Assembly (NCBI RefSeq): GCF_003265705.1
Contig: NW_020312935.1
Location: forward strand, 2,932,716-2,996,715
DNA: 64,000 nt
DNA from: Callorhinus ursinus
Taxonomy: Eukaryota; Chordata; Mammalia; Carnivora; Otariidae
Direction: 5' to 3'
Shown here: one piece after another, positions 10,871 to 22,330 of the stretch
How the letters are laid out: each line of letters starts with the position of its first letter
How positions within the stretch are numbered: position 1 is the stretch's first letter
Made by a program: the position numbers and the translations under genes
Notes under the pieces: generated by a model
The model's database searches: none
What the model was told of the DNA's origin: nothing
What the model saw: only the letters and a program-made list of their open reading frames with translations

Positions 10871-11978
10871 TCGGGCCCGGTGCCGTGGCAGGGAATTTCC
10901 CCACCCTGGTCACCTCTCAAAAAATAATGTGGCCAAGGTGCTAACCAGTTGTTTCAAACAAAACCGCCTTGTCGAAGGTGATGTTTCTACACGTGGATTT
11001 CAGTCCTCCAAGGGAAAAGGGGGCGGGGAGCAGGAGAGGAAGTGAGGGACGCGCTTGGCTGGAGACACACTTCCTTCCTCTAGGGATGAGCTCTCGTGCA
11101 CTCGGATCCTTTAAGGGATCATTTTACCACAAGACATCTTCTGACCACTAGGTGTTCATTTACCAAATACACCTGGGGCCACAGTGCCTGGAGGTTCTGG
11201 ACAGAGCCTGAAGAGGTGGTGGAGGCCTGCCAGCCCTCGCAGGGGGCCTTTGGGAAAAGCTCTGAAGGAAAACGCAGCACTGAAGGACCTCGGCCTCCTC
11301 GCTGCCTCCACCCTGACCTCGTTTCCCGGCCCCCACCCCGGCGACCCTGCCTTTTGGCACCAGGCTTCAAGAATCAACACGCCGAAGGCAACTCCGGGTA
11401 TTATTAAAATGAATAATTGGAGAATAGAGACCATTTATGCTTTTGTATATTTGAAGATCGTGCCACTGTTTATAGAAACAAGAAAAATGGGGATCGTGTG
11501 GCAGGAGGGAGCCTGGGAAGGCTGGGCGTGCGGCAGCCTGCGTGCGCAGCCCCTGCTGGGTGAAGCCAGGTCGGCCTCGACAAGAACACGAGCCTGGTGG
11601 GGGAGTCTCTCCCTTTGCTTTGTACTTATCGTCACCTCTGCCTTGCGCATCGACGGGAGGGAGCATCTTATGGGTCCAAAGTGGCCACGGCCTGTGGAGG
11701 TCTCCCGGAGAAAACATCCCCTCCCGGGGCTGCCCTCCCGAGCGGACAGCACGGAGCGCCCGAGCGCCCGCTGCAAACTGCTCTTGTTGTGCGGGGAGGG
11801 ACGGGCCCTGCCATCTTCCGTCTCCTGGGCAAGGCCGCTTGGTCCATCTCAACAGTCTGTCAAAACAGCGCTAAAATTACAGGGGTGGGTGGGGGTCAGG
11901 GGAGGAGAGAAAGGGAGGAACCGCCTAGAGCCAGGATTGCAACAAGTTCCATTTATCTGTGTTCTTAGCAAAAGCACC

Positions 11979-11997
11979 TGGGCTGCCCCCTGCAGAA
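11979..11997 (-). promoter_or_regulatory. CTCF-like core motif, minus strand
   Basis: The reverse complement reads TTCTGCAGGGGGCAGCCCA, similar to the motif at 7657 but in opposite orientation, so the two would face each other. This is motif-level evidence only. Confidence 0.25.
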
Positions 11998-14900
11998 ATG
12001 CAGAAAGGATGAAAGCAAATGTGCGGTGACAAAGCACAGGGAACTAAATATGTCCGCTGACTCGCCTGGTGGCTGTTCACAGGAAGAGTTGGCGTGCGTG
12101 CTCGCTCTCTCTCTCTCTTTAAATAACCGAAAGATGTGAGTTCCAGTGTGTACAACACAAACCCAACCCTGAGACGGTGTCGGAATCCACACCGAACAAG
12201 AAACCCAGCTCTGTCCCAGAACTCCGAAGGAGCCTGAATCCAGCAGGGATTAGCTCCCTCGGATTTCCACAGAGCCACGACTGCTGCTCTGCTCTCACAC
12301 ATGAAATGTAAAAAGGCAAATTCCCCGAGCATGTTTGTAGCGGAGCGTGATGTGATTGTGTTGTCATTTATGGGAAATAATCGCAGACCCATCTCTCCCC
12401 GTCCCCCCCCCCCATTTTCCAGTCCAAATAACCATGAAAAATTACACTTCAATGTCAGGGCGACGACAAAGGAGGCGCGCTCTCTGGGAGCTCAGCGGAT
12501 TTGCAGGGGTTTTTCCTTTCTTTGGACAAAAACTACCTTCAATTGTACTTCATTTAAAACGTGATCTAACAAATGCATTTTGACAAGTTCCTTTCTCTTT
12601 TGCTCCTTTCTTTCAAACAGTATTTTGCACAGTTTAACCTCACACCAAACTGGAATGTTCTGGAAAGAAGAGGCATGCAAAATAGAAGGCCCTTGAAACC
12701 AAGAAGGGTGTTTTATTTCCCCCTCTGGTAAAAACAAAGTAGTGGAGGAAAATAATGATTCTAACTCAATATGCTGCCGCTAACGCATGGAGGAGGGGAC
12801 AGAGTAAGTCACAGAGTCTTAACAACAGAGTATCTGATGGGTAAAGGTGAGAAAAGCCAAGGTTAGTAGAAAGACAGCCTTGATGGAGGAAGAAGGGGCC
12901 TCAAATGTTTGCTCAGTACAACAGAGCATTTCGTGGATTTGGAGGCATCATCTAAGGTGTCTGGAAATATGGTCAGAATTGGGGGTTCATGCCCACATGG
13001 GATGAGGAAGAGAAGCCTCTTTGATGGGGTCCCATCTCTCTCCGAGTCCCGCTCCTCTACAGAAAAGGACATTTTCTGCCCAAACAGATCTGCCTGAAAG
13101 CTTTTTAACATTCCAGGTGTGAGGCCTAAGCAGTCCCTACAAGCATCTGTCTTTCAGTAACACTCTGCTGGAAATAAACACTGCCAGGCTTCCATGTTTG
13201 GAGGGGAGAAGACAGGACAGATAAACACACATGAGTGATAGAAAGAGTGTAAATAAAAAAAAATTTACAGTTTCCATTAAAAAGACTGGTATCATCCTTC
13301 TGCATTGAAACTGACTTGGCGTGTCAGGGAGAGAGCTTATGCTTCATGCAAAAAAAAAAAAAAAGACCCTATTTATTTTTAATTGGAAAATGTTGGGAAC
13401 ACATGGGTGAAAAGAGTCGAGCAAAGCCTGTAAGTGTACTTAAGCATCTATATACAAATGAAGGTGTATGGGAAATGAACAGGATGTACCAGAAGTGATA
13501 TTAGATGGCGGTGATTAGAACCTAATGGGTCTAAGTGAGACCTTGCGGGATGGCTCTCGTAACAGGACGGTCTGCTGCTGAGGGATGCAATCTATACAGG
13601 AATGACAGCATGGAACGAAAGGTGGAGGGGAGGCTGTACAGACCCAAGGCCTTTACAACACTGGGGAGACAGGAGGTGACATCGCCCAAGGGAATAGTGG
13701 ACTGTGTGGGGCGAGGATATGCAAAAAAAAGCAAACTGAAATCAGAGAAACAGGTGAGCATTTTGTGGCTGGCCATCAAAACAGCACCCAACCCAGAAAA
13801 ATAAAGCCGTAGACTCCAGGAGTCTAAGTCACAGGCTAGAACAAACGAGGGGCTGGAATTCCCAGCCTGTGTGTGGCCTCAGTCTTACGGCCAGTGTCCG
13901 AAGGGTCTGGAGCCTATTAAGAAGTCAGCCTTGTCCCTGGGAAGCACTGGGTGCATGCAGAAATAGGCATCCACTCCCACTCGTGGACAGCAGCACCACG
14001 GCCTGTCCATGAGCTGCATTTTGCATGATCATCAGCCACTTAGAGGCACAGCTGGTAAAACAAGCTGATTCATAAAAATAAAGCACAAACAAAGGCTGAC
14101 ACTTTCCAAACCTAATCCAGGAAAAAACCATCAGGCCAACTTCGGGCAACACCGCACCCACAAAAGCACCGACTAAGCCTGTTCTCCTTTGGCCAGACCC
14201 GCGCATGCATGCAGACGCACGCAGATCCCCGCAGACCTAACGGCACCGGGAACCGCAGAAGCCCATGCCAGAGATACACGTGAACCCTGGAGACTGCCCG
14301 GAATGGAGTCTGACACCTCAGGTGCCTACTGCGCGTTCACTGCCTCATGCAAACAGAGAAGAGCCTGCCTCTGCCAGAAGCATTTACGGTCACACCGGAG
14401 ACATTTAAGGATGTGTCTACACGGGGAAAGTAAAAACCTGGGCCGTTCTCCAAAACCATAGAGTCCCCCAGCACACTTCAGCCTGAAAAACCAGGCGGCA
14501 GCAGCAGCGGCATATTTCAGCTGACATTTTTTCCTAGGAAATTGCAAAGAAAGTGAGGCAGGAAGCTGAGGGACTGAGAAAATCCAAAGGTTTATGTTCC
14601 AGAGCTTTCCTGCATCCACGTGAGGAAAAGCAGATGGGGCTGCTAAGTTGTCATTTTTAACACGCACCTTGTACAGCTCTTCTGTGCCCAAAGGGAGAGA
14701 GAAAATTCTTGGGTCTTCCCCCTCCCTTTGAGAAACTTCCAAAGTTATGTCAGTGGTCGAATACAAAGCCTCTAGATTTTAAAAATCTGGATCCCGTTCA
14801 ATGAAATGTTCTTTTTCTGGGGTTTGACAGAAGACCACCACCACCAGCACACCTGACCTTTCACGATGATTTTAGCTAAAGCGGCCCATCACCAAATCTC

Positions 14901-15005
14901 CCAGAGCTACTAACTATGTTTAGGCTCAGCCTCAGGACTGGGTGCACCTACTGGGCCTTTCCCCCTAAGGACAGGCTAGAATCCCCGGAAAGGGAATGCA
15001 GTCCA

Positions 15006-15032
15006 TCACATTGGAAGGTGACACCAATGTGA
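15006..15032. repeat. Perfect 9-bp inverted repeat with 9-bp loop
   Basis: The arm TCACATTGG (15006-15014) is matched exactly by CCAATGTGA (15024-15032). The loop contains AGGTGACA. The right arm overlaps a direct repeat of GTGACACC. It could be a composite binding site for a dimeric factor, or chance. Confidence 0.7.
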
Positions 15033-15309
15033 CACCGTAATGCATTTTAAGGCACAAAAACAGTCATAATCATCAAGGCAAACAACTCAAGAGAAGAACC
15101 TAAATTCTAGACTCTTACCCATAGTCTCTCGTGGTGGGAACATTTGACAACAACACACGAAACCAAAGGGAAAGAAAATGGTGTCAAGACACGAGAAGGT
15201 CACTGAGGATCTGGGCAGAAAGTGCAAATTCAGCGACCAAGAGTTGGACAGTCAGGAATAAGGGATCCGTGGCAACTGACAGCACACAGTCCTACTTCAC
15301 AGAAGTAAT

Positions 15310-15511
15310 TGTGGGGACGCCTGGGTGGCTCAGTCGTTGGGTGTCTGCCTTCGGCTCAGGTCGTGGTCCCAGGGCCCCGGGATCAAGCCCCGCATCGGGC
15401 TCCCTGCTCCGCGGGAAGCCTGCTTCTCCCTCTCCCACTCCCCCTGCTTGTGTTCCCTCTCTCACTGTGTCTCTGGCAAATTAAACAAATAAAATCTTAA
15501 AAAAAAAAAAA
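15310..15511 (+). mobile_element. Can-SINE (arctoid SINEC type), full length
   Basis: The tRNA-derived head has box A-like TGGCTCAGTCGTTGGGTG. The box B region is degenerate. It is followed by the carnivore body with GCATCGGGCTCCCTGCTC, the CT-rich segment, an AATAAAATCTT signal and a poly-A tail. Exact 9-bp target-site duplications AGAAGTAAT flank it at 15301-15309 and 15512-15520. The body sequence points to an arctoid carnivore. Confidence 0.95.
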
Positions 15512-15923
15512 AGAAGTAATGGTGGACATTTACATTCTTCTGCACCAGGAGAAAGGACTAGAAGCTCCCGGAAGGGGATATCTTAGGTCAGAATCCTCCC
15601 CAAACTTCCGAAAGCGGACACCTCTTCCTATGGGAATATGGACCCTGGGGCAGAGAGAGAATATGGAAATGAAGACTGCAACAAGTGAAAGGGTTTGCTT
15701 CACTTTGTAAGGCCAACATTTATGGCAAGGAAGGGAATAAAGCCAGCCAAGGGTGTGAACAAAAAGTATCCGAAACACAATGCTGTCTTGAAGATGAAAT
15801 CGCTCAGTGATTAGGAAGAAAAAACGAGAATGAGTTCTCACTTATCAAGCAACAATTTTAAATATCAAAAGGAAGAAGAACGGGGGAAGAGGAGGATTTA
15901 GACAGTAACCAATGAGCAACTTT

Positions 15924-15966
15924 CAAAAAAAACCAAAAACCAAAAAACAACCAAAACCAAAAAAAC
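15924..15966. repeat. A-rich (CCAAAA)n low-complexity tract
   Basis: Irregular CCAAAA and CCAAAAA units occur with no clear SINE body attached. Confidence 0.8.
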
Positions 15967-16645
15967 CGTATCTTTAAATTCAATATAAACGATGGCTGGA
16001 AAAAAAAAAGGGGGGCTCAATTTCTGTGTGAAAAGACTCTACGAATTGACTCAACTGCTGGAAGATGCTGGTGACAAGTTGGAAGAACAGAAAACTGGGC
16101 TTTTAAGAGAAAGGCACGAGTGAACAGATTTAGGAGGAAGAACTACTGGCCGTTTACAGAAACGTGGTCATCAGAGGGATCTGCCTTTGTTTTGAGGGAT
16201 TTGAGGGAGCTGACAGCAAGTGCCTCCATTTTCCAGACCAGGAGACTGGGGCCTGGACAGGGATGGGGCTCAAAGCCCACGGGGTCAGGAAATCCATAGG
16301 AGGATGAACAGAATGGGCACAAAGACGAGCAAAGAAAGAAGCAAAGGCCCGTGGAAAAGCTGGAAGGCTGAAGCAAATGGATTCCAAGAGTGGAACCATA
16401 GTTGTTCAAAGCAGCATCCAGCTTTTCTTTCCATTTTGAGACAAAAGGCATAATAGCAAGGATAAAAATGGGCTCGCCAAGACCGATAACCATCCCCTAA
16501 GAACCTAGATATCCATGTGTTTAGGCAAATAGTATCCTGTTAACTTCCTGCCCCGTGGCAACGTGGTACCCGGAATAAAACCATCACATTTAAAGAAAGA
16601 ACAACCCATAGTTCTCGCACATCCCCCCCACCACCTCGCTCTTTC

Positions 16646-16650
<5 letters not shown>

Positions 16651-16696
<46 letters not shown>
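16651..16696. repeat. (CT)n microsatellite
   Basis: About 23 CT units are followed by pyrimidine-rich sequence to about 16735. The tract gives spurious Arg-Glu and Ser-Leu reading frames. Confidence 0.95.
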
Positions 16697-16700
<4 letters not shown>

Positions 16701-17512
16701 CCTACTTTGTCCCTCTCTCCCTCCCCTTCCCCTCCCTTCATGCTCTTTCTGGAAGGGGGTTGTCCCAGAACTACTCCTCCCAAATGGCGCAGGGCAGAGA
16801 CTGTCAGAGATCTTCTGGATCCAGGTTGAGGTCCAAGGGGCTGGTGTGGCCCCGAATCCCTGCCTCGGAGAACTAGCAAAAGCCAAGTAATTGCTTTTTC
16901 TCCCTCCGCTAATAAGCTTTTCAGCAGAGGAAGAATTCAGCTTCCTGTAGTCAACAGACCCTTTTTTCCCTGCCTCTCCTCGCTCCAAATAATCTAAAGT
17001 GACTGCAATTTCAGTCCTGGCTCTCTAGCATTCAGCTCCACCGGCTGAGGTCAGAGGGTGTCAAGTGAGGGCTCTCCATTTCTTTTCGACTCTGTCTTCA
17101 CACCACCCATGCTTCTTTGTAACTGAGGCAACCTGCCTCCCCAGCCCAGCCATTATGTGCACCACCAGCCCACGGCACACACGGACTTCAGTCAGGATTC
17201 CAGGAAATGTTTTTAAGGCCTAGAAAACACTGGGGGAGGAAAAAAAAAAAATCTCTTTGCTGTAAACAACTGATTAGTAATGACCAACTTCAGATGCTCG
17301 GGTGACCTGAGCCACTCATTTCCTGGTTTTGAGAAAATGCATCGCGCTACAACATTTCTGTGTGTGTGGTGGTTAAACCATGTGGCTGGTTGTGTGGTTT
17401 TCGGTTAGTTGAATGCAAATGACTCCGGATGCTGAATTTGTTTCTGACGACGTCGCTACACACTCATGGCGCTGGTAGCTTCGAGATGGGCTTCGTGCCT
17501 GTGGAACCGGGG

Positions 17513-17515
<3 letters not shown>

Positions 17516-17546
<31 letters not shown>
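17516..17546. repeat. Poly-G homopolymer (31 G)
   Basis: This is a second very long G run, with shorter interrupted G tracts on both sides. Its length is likely unreliable. It produces a spurious poly-proline frame on the minus strand. Confidence 0.95.
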
Positions 17547-17547
<1 letters not shown>

Positions 17548-18514
17548 GGGAAGCGCCCCACCCCCCTCCCCTGCTTCATTTCCCAGATGAATGAAATGGG
17601 ATTTCAATTAAGAAGGGCGGCACCCGTGCCTTCCCCTCCTGTCTTCATGGAGAGCTAAGGTTGGGGGGGGCACAGGCAGAGTGCGAGGCAAACACACACA
17701 TGGACAAAGGGAGATGGACTGAGTGAAAGGAAGAACAGGTGTGTGAAGGGACGGAGGGAGGCCCTGCAGGTGCCCGTCCTATGGACAGGATGAATGGAAG
17801 CGCACGTCCAAGTGCACGAGGCCGGCTACTGGAAGAGCAGCTCCAAGCGGGGGAAACAGAGGCAGGTCTGCAAAAAGGCTGCTCAGTGGGCCTGCAGCCG
17901 ATGCCCGTGAGGTTCGGGAAGGGGAGGAGGGAAGGGGAGAAGCATCCAGGGAAGATGTGAACACCTGCACACACACCCGCACCACCACCACACACCCAGA
18001 GGAGGTGGACGCTTACTCCTGGCTACAGCCAGGTCTGTGATGGGAATTTATTTCCCTCAATTATGTGCTCTTGTCCCCAGTCTCAGTTCATCAGCACAGT
18101 GCAGCCAAGTCAATGAAAGGCTCCATAATGAAGTAATCACATGCATGGGGATGGCCCCGCACCTGCCCGCTGGGCCCTGAATCAAGCTGACATCGGCCCT
18201 CCAATCCCTCCCCAACCCCGTGTGCTCCCAGGCTCCTCGTCAGGTCACCCCCATCCTGCCCCAAGAGGCTCTGGCCCGGCTGCCATTTTCTTGACGCCAT
18301 CACAAATGCCCTGATTGCAAGAGAGGAGGAAGGGACTAGCTCCGTGGGACAGGGCAGTACGAAACGTTCCACCCCTCTCTTTTCTCCTATCTGGGAAATC
18401 CTTCACTGCAAGGAGCCTGATCCTAAAAACCCGTACCATGTGCCCAGAAAGACTCCATTTGCTCAAGTCATTGGTATCTAATAATAATAATAGTAATGGG
18501 GGAACACAACTGGA

Positions 18515-18625
18515 GTAGATTTCACAGGTGAGGGAACGGAGGCTCACAGAGGTTACACGAGTGGCAAAGGTCACGCAGCTCAGAGGCAAAAGAGCTGAAG
18601 CTAAGGCCCATGCTCTGCACGACCA
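18515..18625 (-). mobile_element. MIR SINE fragment, inverted
   Basis: On the plus strand TTCACAGGTGAGGGAACGGA, GGCTCACAGAGGTTACACGA and AAGGTCACGCAGCTCAGAGG are the reverse complement of the MIR core (CTCTGTGCCTCAGTTTCC region and the CTAGCTGTGTGACC region). Confidence 0.8.
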
Positions 18626-18704
18626 CCTCAAGAGCTGCTGCCTTCTCCCAAGAGAACTTAAACTTCTGCTCACGCCGTCCGTCTGTCCGTCCACCACATG
18701 CTCA

Positions 18705-19075
18705 TGGGGCACCTCTTCCAGGCACTGACAACACAGCTGGGAACAAGACAGGAAGACTCCCTACTCTCGAAGGGCAAGAGAGGATGGGGACGTCAGACAG
18801 ACAAGGTGCTGCCCAACAAATGAACATACTTCAAGTCAGGTGCTGATGGGGGAAGATGATAAAGTAGGGACGGGGGACAAAAGAAATCCCAGGGCTCACT
18901 TCCTACTGGCAGCTTAGAGAAGACCTGGAGGAAGCAAGGGCGCGAGCCACAAGGGCCATCTAGGCAGAGAAGAACTGCACATGCAAAGAAAGGCCCGAGG
19001 TGGGAGCAGAGAGACAGAGGAGGGCCCCGAGAGGAGTCAGACAGGTCGTGGGGGCGAGTTCCCATGGGCCAGAGG
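18705..19075 (+). repeat. Ancient mammalian interspersed repeat, unassigned family
   Basis: The segment follows a common old mammalian repeat: CCAGGCACTG, a stretch with GGGAACAAGACAGG, then AGACCTGGAGGAAGCAAGGG, later GCACATGCAAAGAAAGGCCC and GAGGTGGGAGCAGAG. I recognise the pattern but cannot name the family reliably (an L2-era element). It adjoins the MIR at 18515. Confidence 0.5.
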
Positions 19076-20739
19076 CCCCGCTACCATGCAAGGGACTTCT
19101 ACGAAAATGAGAACAAGCATCCCCTCTTCTGGGCAGACGTGGCCCCAGACCCCCCACCCTGCTTGGTAAGCCGAACCTGGGACCCCTCCCCTTGGGAGAG
19201 AGCTGCATGAGCGAAACCCTGCGCAGCCCCCCACAGTTACACTGCCAGGGCTTTCCAGTACGAGGCTAAGGGACCTCCCCACACATGCGTATGTGTAATA
19301 TATACGATCTCCTGGAGCCTTCCCCTTTCCCGGGGTGGTGGGCAGAAGCTGACCGTGAGTGCAACAAACACAAAGAGGGGATGGGGAAGCCTGACCATCC
19401 TCTGCCACAGGCCGCAGGGCAGCATTGGATGGTGGGGGCACCCATTCAGCAAAGCACCTCCCTAGAGGCTGAAGAGTCCGCACCAGGACTGGGGCGAGGG
19501 ACGTGAGGCTCACAAGAGCTGTAGCTCCAAGCCACGAATGCCGACCATTCTGCACGTCCCTTCTCTGAAACCGTACTGCCCTTTCACATATGTGCATTTC
19601 AACGCACTTTGCAAACTTAATAATCATATAAAGCTACGTGACCCCAGCAAAGCTGCTGTTTCAATGCCAGCTCTTCCCAGCACAAGATCAATCTGGGGTG
19701 GGGAGGGCGCTTTGCTTTTCTTAAGTGGGCTGTTGTGGGAAAAGAGTCTGCTCCACTTGCCACAAGGTAACAGGTGTCTCCCCCTAGTGACATGCACGCG
19801 CGCGCACACACACATGCATGCTTCCGGCAGCGGCACCACCCCCGCCCCCCCCCCGCTGTCTCGGGGCTAGAGCCAGGTAGCGAGGTACAGGTAGACGGGC
19901 ATCACCTATCTCCGCAGGCTGCACTGGGCCCCCATCCTCAAACCAGCCATCTCTAAGTACCCTGGGGCATCCAAGACAGAATAAGTGGGCAAGCCCTCGA
20001 GTGTTCTGGGTTCTGTTGTTAAACATGAACGGTGAACCCGGAACGCCTATGGAGTAGCTGGTCTGTATGCTGTTTCTCTGGCCAGGAGACCAGAGGAGCT
20101 GGATCTTGGCCAGAAGGGAGAGAGAGGGGGGCCCTGCAGAAAACACAAGAAGTCAGAAGGGGACAGGAGTGGCGGGGAGCGGGGGGCAGCCGGAGGAGCC
20201 CCTTCTGGGCTTGCTGGGGATCCGCAGGACTGCCCAGAAAGGCAAGGCCAAGAGCCAGACAGGAACAAGAAGGCACCAAGCAGGGGACTGTAGGTGATGA
20301 GCGAGGAGGCAAAACCTAGAAAACTGGAAGCTGAGTGGAAGAGGATGCATTAATGGGCCAGACCCATCACGGCTTCGGGCGCACATTAATTCGGGTTTCC
20401 GCAGTGACCAGAAGCCTGAGGAGCCACAGTCCCTTCTCCAGTTCATTCCATTCCAATCATCAGGAGAACTGTGTTTTGGGGAAGGGGCCAGGACAGTTAT
20501 TGGAGCCTTAACTTGGCTGCTGCCTTTTACAGTACACTTCCCAGAATAAACTGCCCCAAGACTTCATCCATCACCAAAAAAGGCAACTGTGAAAACACTC
20601 ACGGCCGGCCCCTTCCCTCACACCAGCAGTCACCCTCCACTCCGCCGGTGGGGGGCGGGCTGGGGTGGGGAGGGTGGAGGTGGCTTGGCCGGTACTAATT
20701 GCTCTTGCGGATGCTGTGCGGTGTGGGGACCATTCCCAG

Positions 20740-20940
20740 CGATGAGCAGTTAGGAACTTCCCAAATCATTAACCTTTCTCAGAGTGCATTGTACTGGGAG
20801 GTGCTCCCTCTGCAGCCTATTCAGGAGCCCTATTGATCTGCAGCACACTCGGTGCCTTCAAAGTTGTTTATGATCAATATGCAAATTGCCCATGGCATTG
20901 ATCTAGTATTAATTTTCAATTAGGGAATCCACAAGGGGTC
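20740..20940. promoter_or_regulatory. Candidate enhancer with POU octamer
   Basis: This repeat-free block contains a perfect octamer ATGCAAAT (20879-20886). Around it are TGATCAAT, CATTGATC, TATTAATTTT and CAATTAGGG cores and an upstream AATCATTAACC. The density of POU and homeodomain sites suggests a neural or developmental enhancer. This is inference from motifs only. Confidence 0.4.
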
Positions 20941-22117
20941 TCTGAGGGTCAATACCTAACAATGCAAAGGAAACTCTGCTGAGGAGTCTCGGGCCTGATG
21001 CTGATAAAAGCTTCCCTAAGCCTCCTTCTCAATAGTTCCAGGCCCTCGGGGCTGTCACCTTCACTTTGGCTCATTTGGTTCCCTCCTAAGTCAGACCCCT
21101 TCGGTCGGCAGCCTCCCAGGGCTGGCTCTGGGGTTGTTGCCCTGAACTCCCCCACCCCCTCCGCCACCACCGCCCCTGCTCCCCAGCCCGGTGCCACAGG
21201 GACACTCCCTGGCTGCCAGTGCATTCCCCCGACACCCGCCCTCTTGATCGGATGCCCCAGGACATGCCTCCAGGGCTCCCCATGCCACACCCAGCCCCAG
21301 GACCACTCTCTCCCCCAGCTCCCCAACCACACATACCTTTTTCCTCCCTCTCTCCCTCTCCCTCGTTTCTGCTTAGTCACGGAACGTCACCTTGGCACGC
21401 TGCCACGGCTGGAGCTGGCGAGCTGCACGGTCCCCAGAAATCTCAGGCAGTCAGGCAGAGCCGCCAGGCTGCCAGGTTATGCTTGGCAAACAACCCACTG
21501 ATGTCATTTCAAAAAACCAGTGGGGGGAAGGAAAAAGGCACAGCTTCAAATCATCTGTCTCTCCTTCTTTCTTTCTTCTAACAAAATGCTTCTTCCTAAA
21601 TGAAACATGGGGGCAGGGGGCTGGAGGGATGTTAATGACTTTACCACTCGCTCACGGTTCCCAGAAGAGGCCTCGGCCCCCCCTCCAGGAGTGTGCAGGG
21701 CAGTGCGTGTGAGCCACGGATGGGGGTGTCCCGGGGGAGAGTGTGCCCAGCTGGGACTCGAGTGACCCGGGGACTCAGTCATTCCATTACGGCCCCTAAC
21801 AGCCCCTGAGAGATTTGCGTGGGAAAGCTGGGCGGGCAGGAGCTGGGAGATGAAAGTGTCCTGCTCCCTTCCCAGCAGGTGTGGAGATGAGCAGGATCCA
21901 GCTGCGCTCCAGCCTGGGGCCCAGCAAGGACTCTGTTCGCCTTCTCTCTCTGCCAGGGGCTCTGCGTGCTCCACGTTTTCTGCACATCCTCCAGCTGGAA
22001 CAAACCTTCCAGAGTCTCAGGCTCTGTCATATCCCACGGAACCCCCTGAAGACCCACCTCCACGCCGGATGGGTGGGTGCCTGCCCACTTTCAGCACTGC
22101 TGCTCCCCGCGCGAACC

Positions 22118-22330
22118 GGCGCATTAGCTAGCCAGGCTAATTGGTTTATGGATAACATTAATTACCATGTTGCTCATTAATGGATGAAATCTTTATTGGT
22201 GCCATTGATCAGCGGACTTGTTAGCTGGCCTCCTAACCAATGGCGGATATAACAAGCTCTCTTATTGGCATATCAATTAATGCAATCAATTCCTGGCCAG
22301 AGGCTGCCATTCGCTTCCCTGGTTATTCAG
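22118..22330. promoter_or_regulatory. Candidate enhancer: four CCAAT boxes plus TAAT cluster
   Basis: CCAAT/ATTGG boxes occur at 22140-22144, 22195-22199, 22237-22241 and 22264-22268. They are interleaved with CATTAATTACC, CTCATTAATGG, CCATTGATCAG and ATCAATTAATGCAATCAATT. No repeat family is recognisable. NF-Y binds CCAAT and antennapedia-class homeodomains bind TAATTA (established). A combined element is an inference. Confidence 0.45.

Noticed and set aside
11184..12029. 281-codon open frame on the plus strand
   Set aside because: No recognisable domain, overlapping open frames on both strands, GC-rich sequence that lacks stops by composition, and no splice or promoter context.
15310..15400. 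Possible tRNA gene
   Set aside because: The tRNA-like box A belongs to the Can-SINE head; the cloverleaf is not maintained and the SINE body, tail and target duplications follow.
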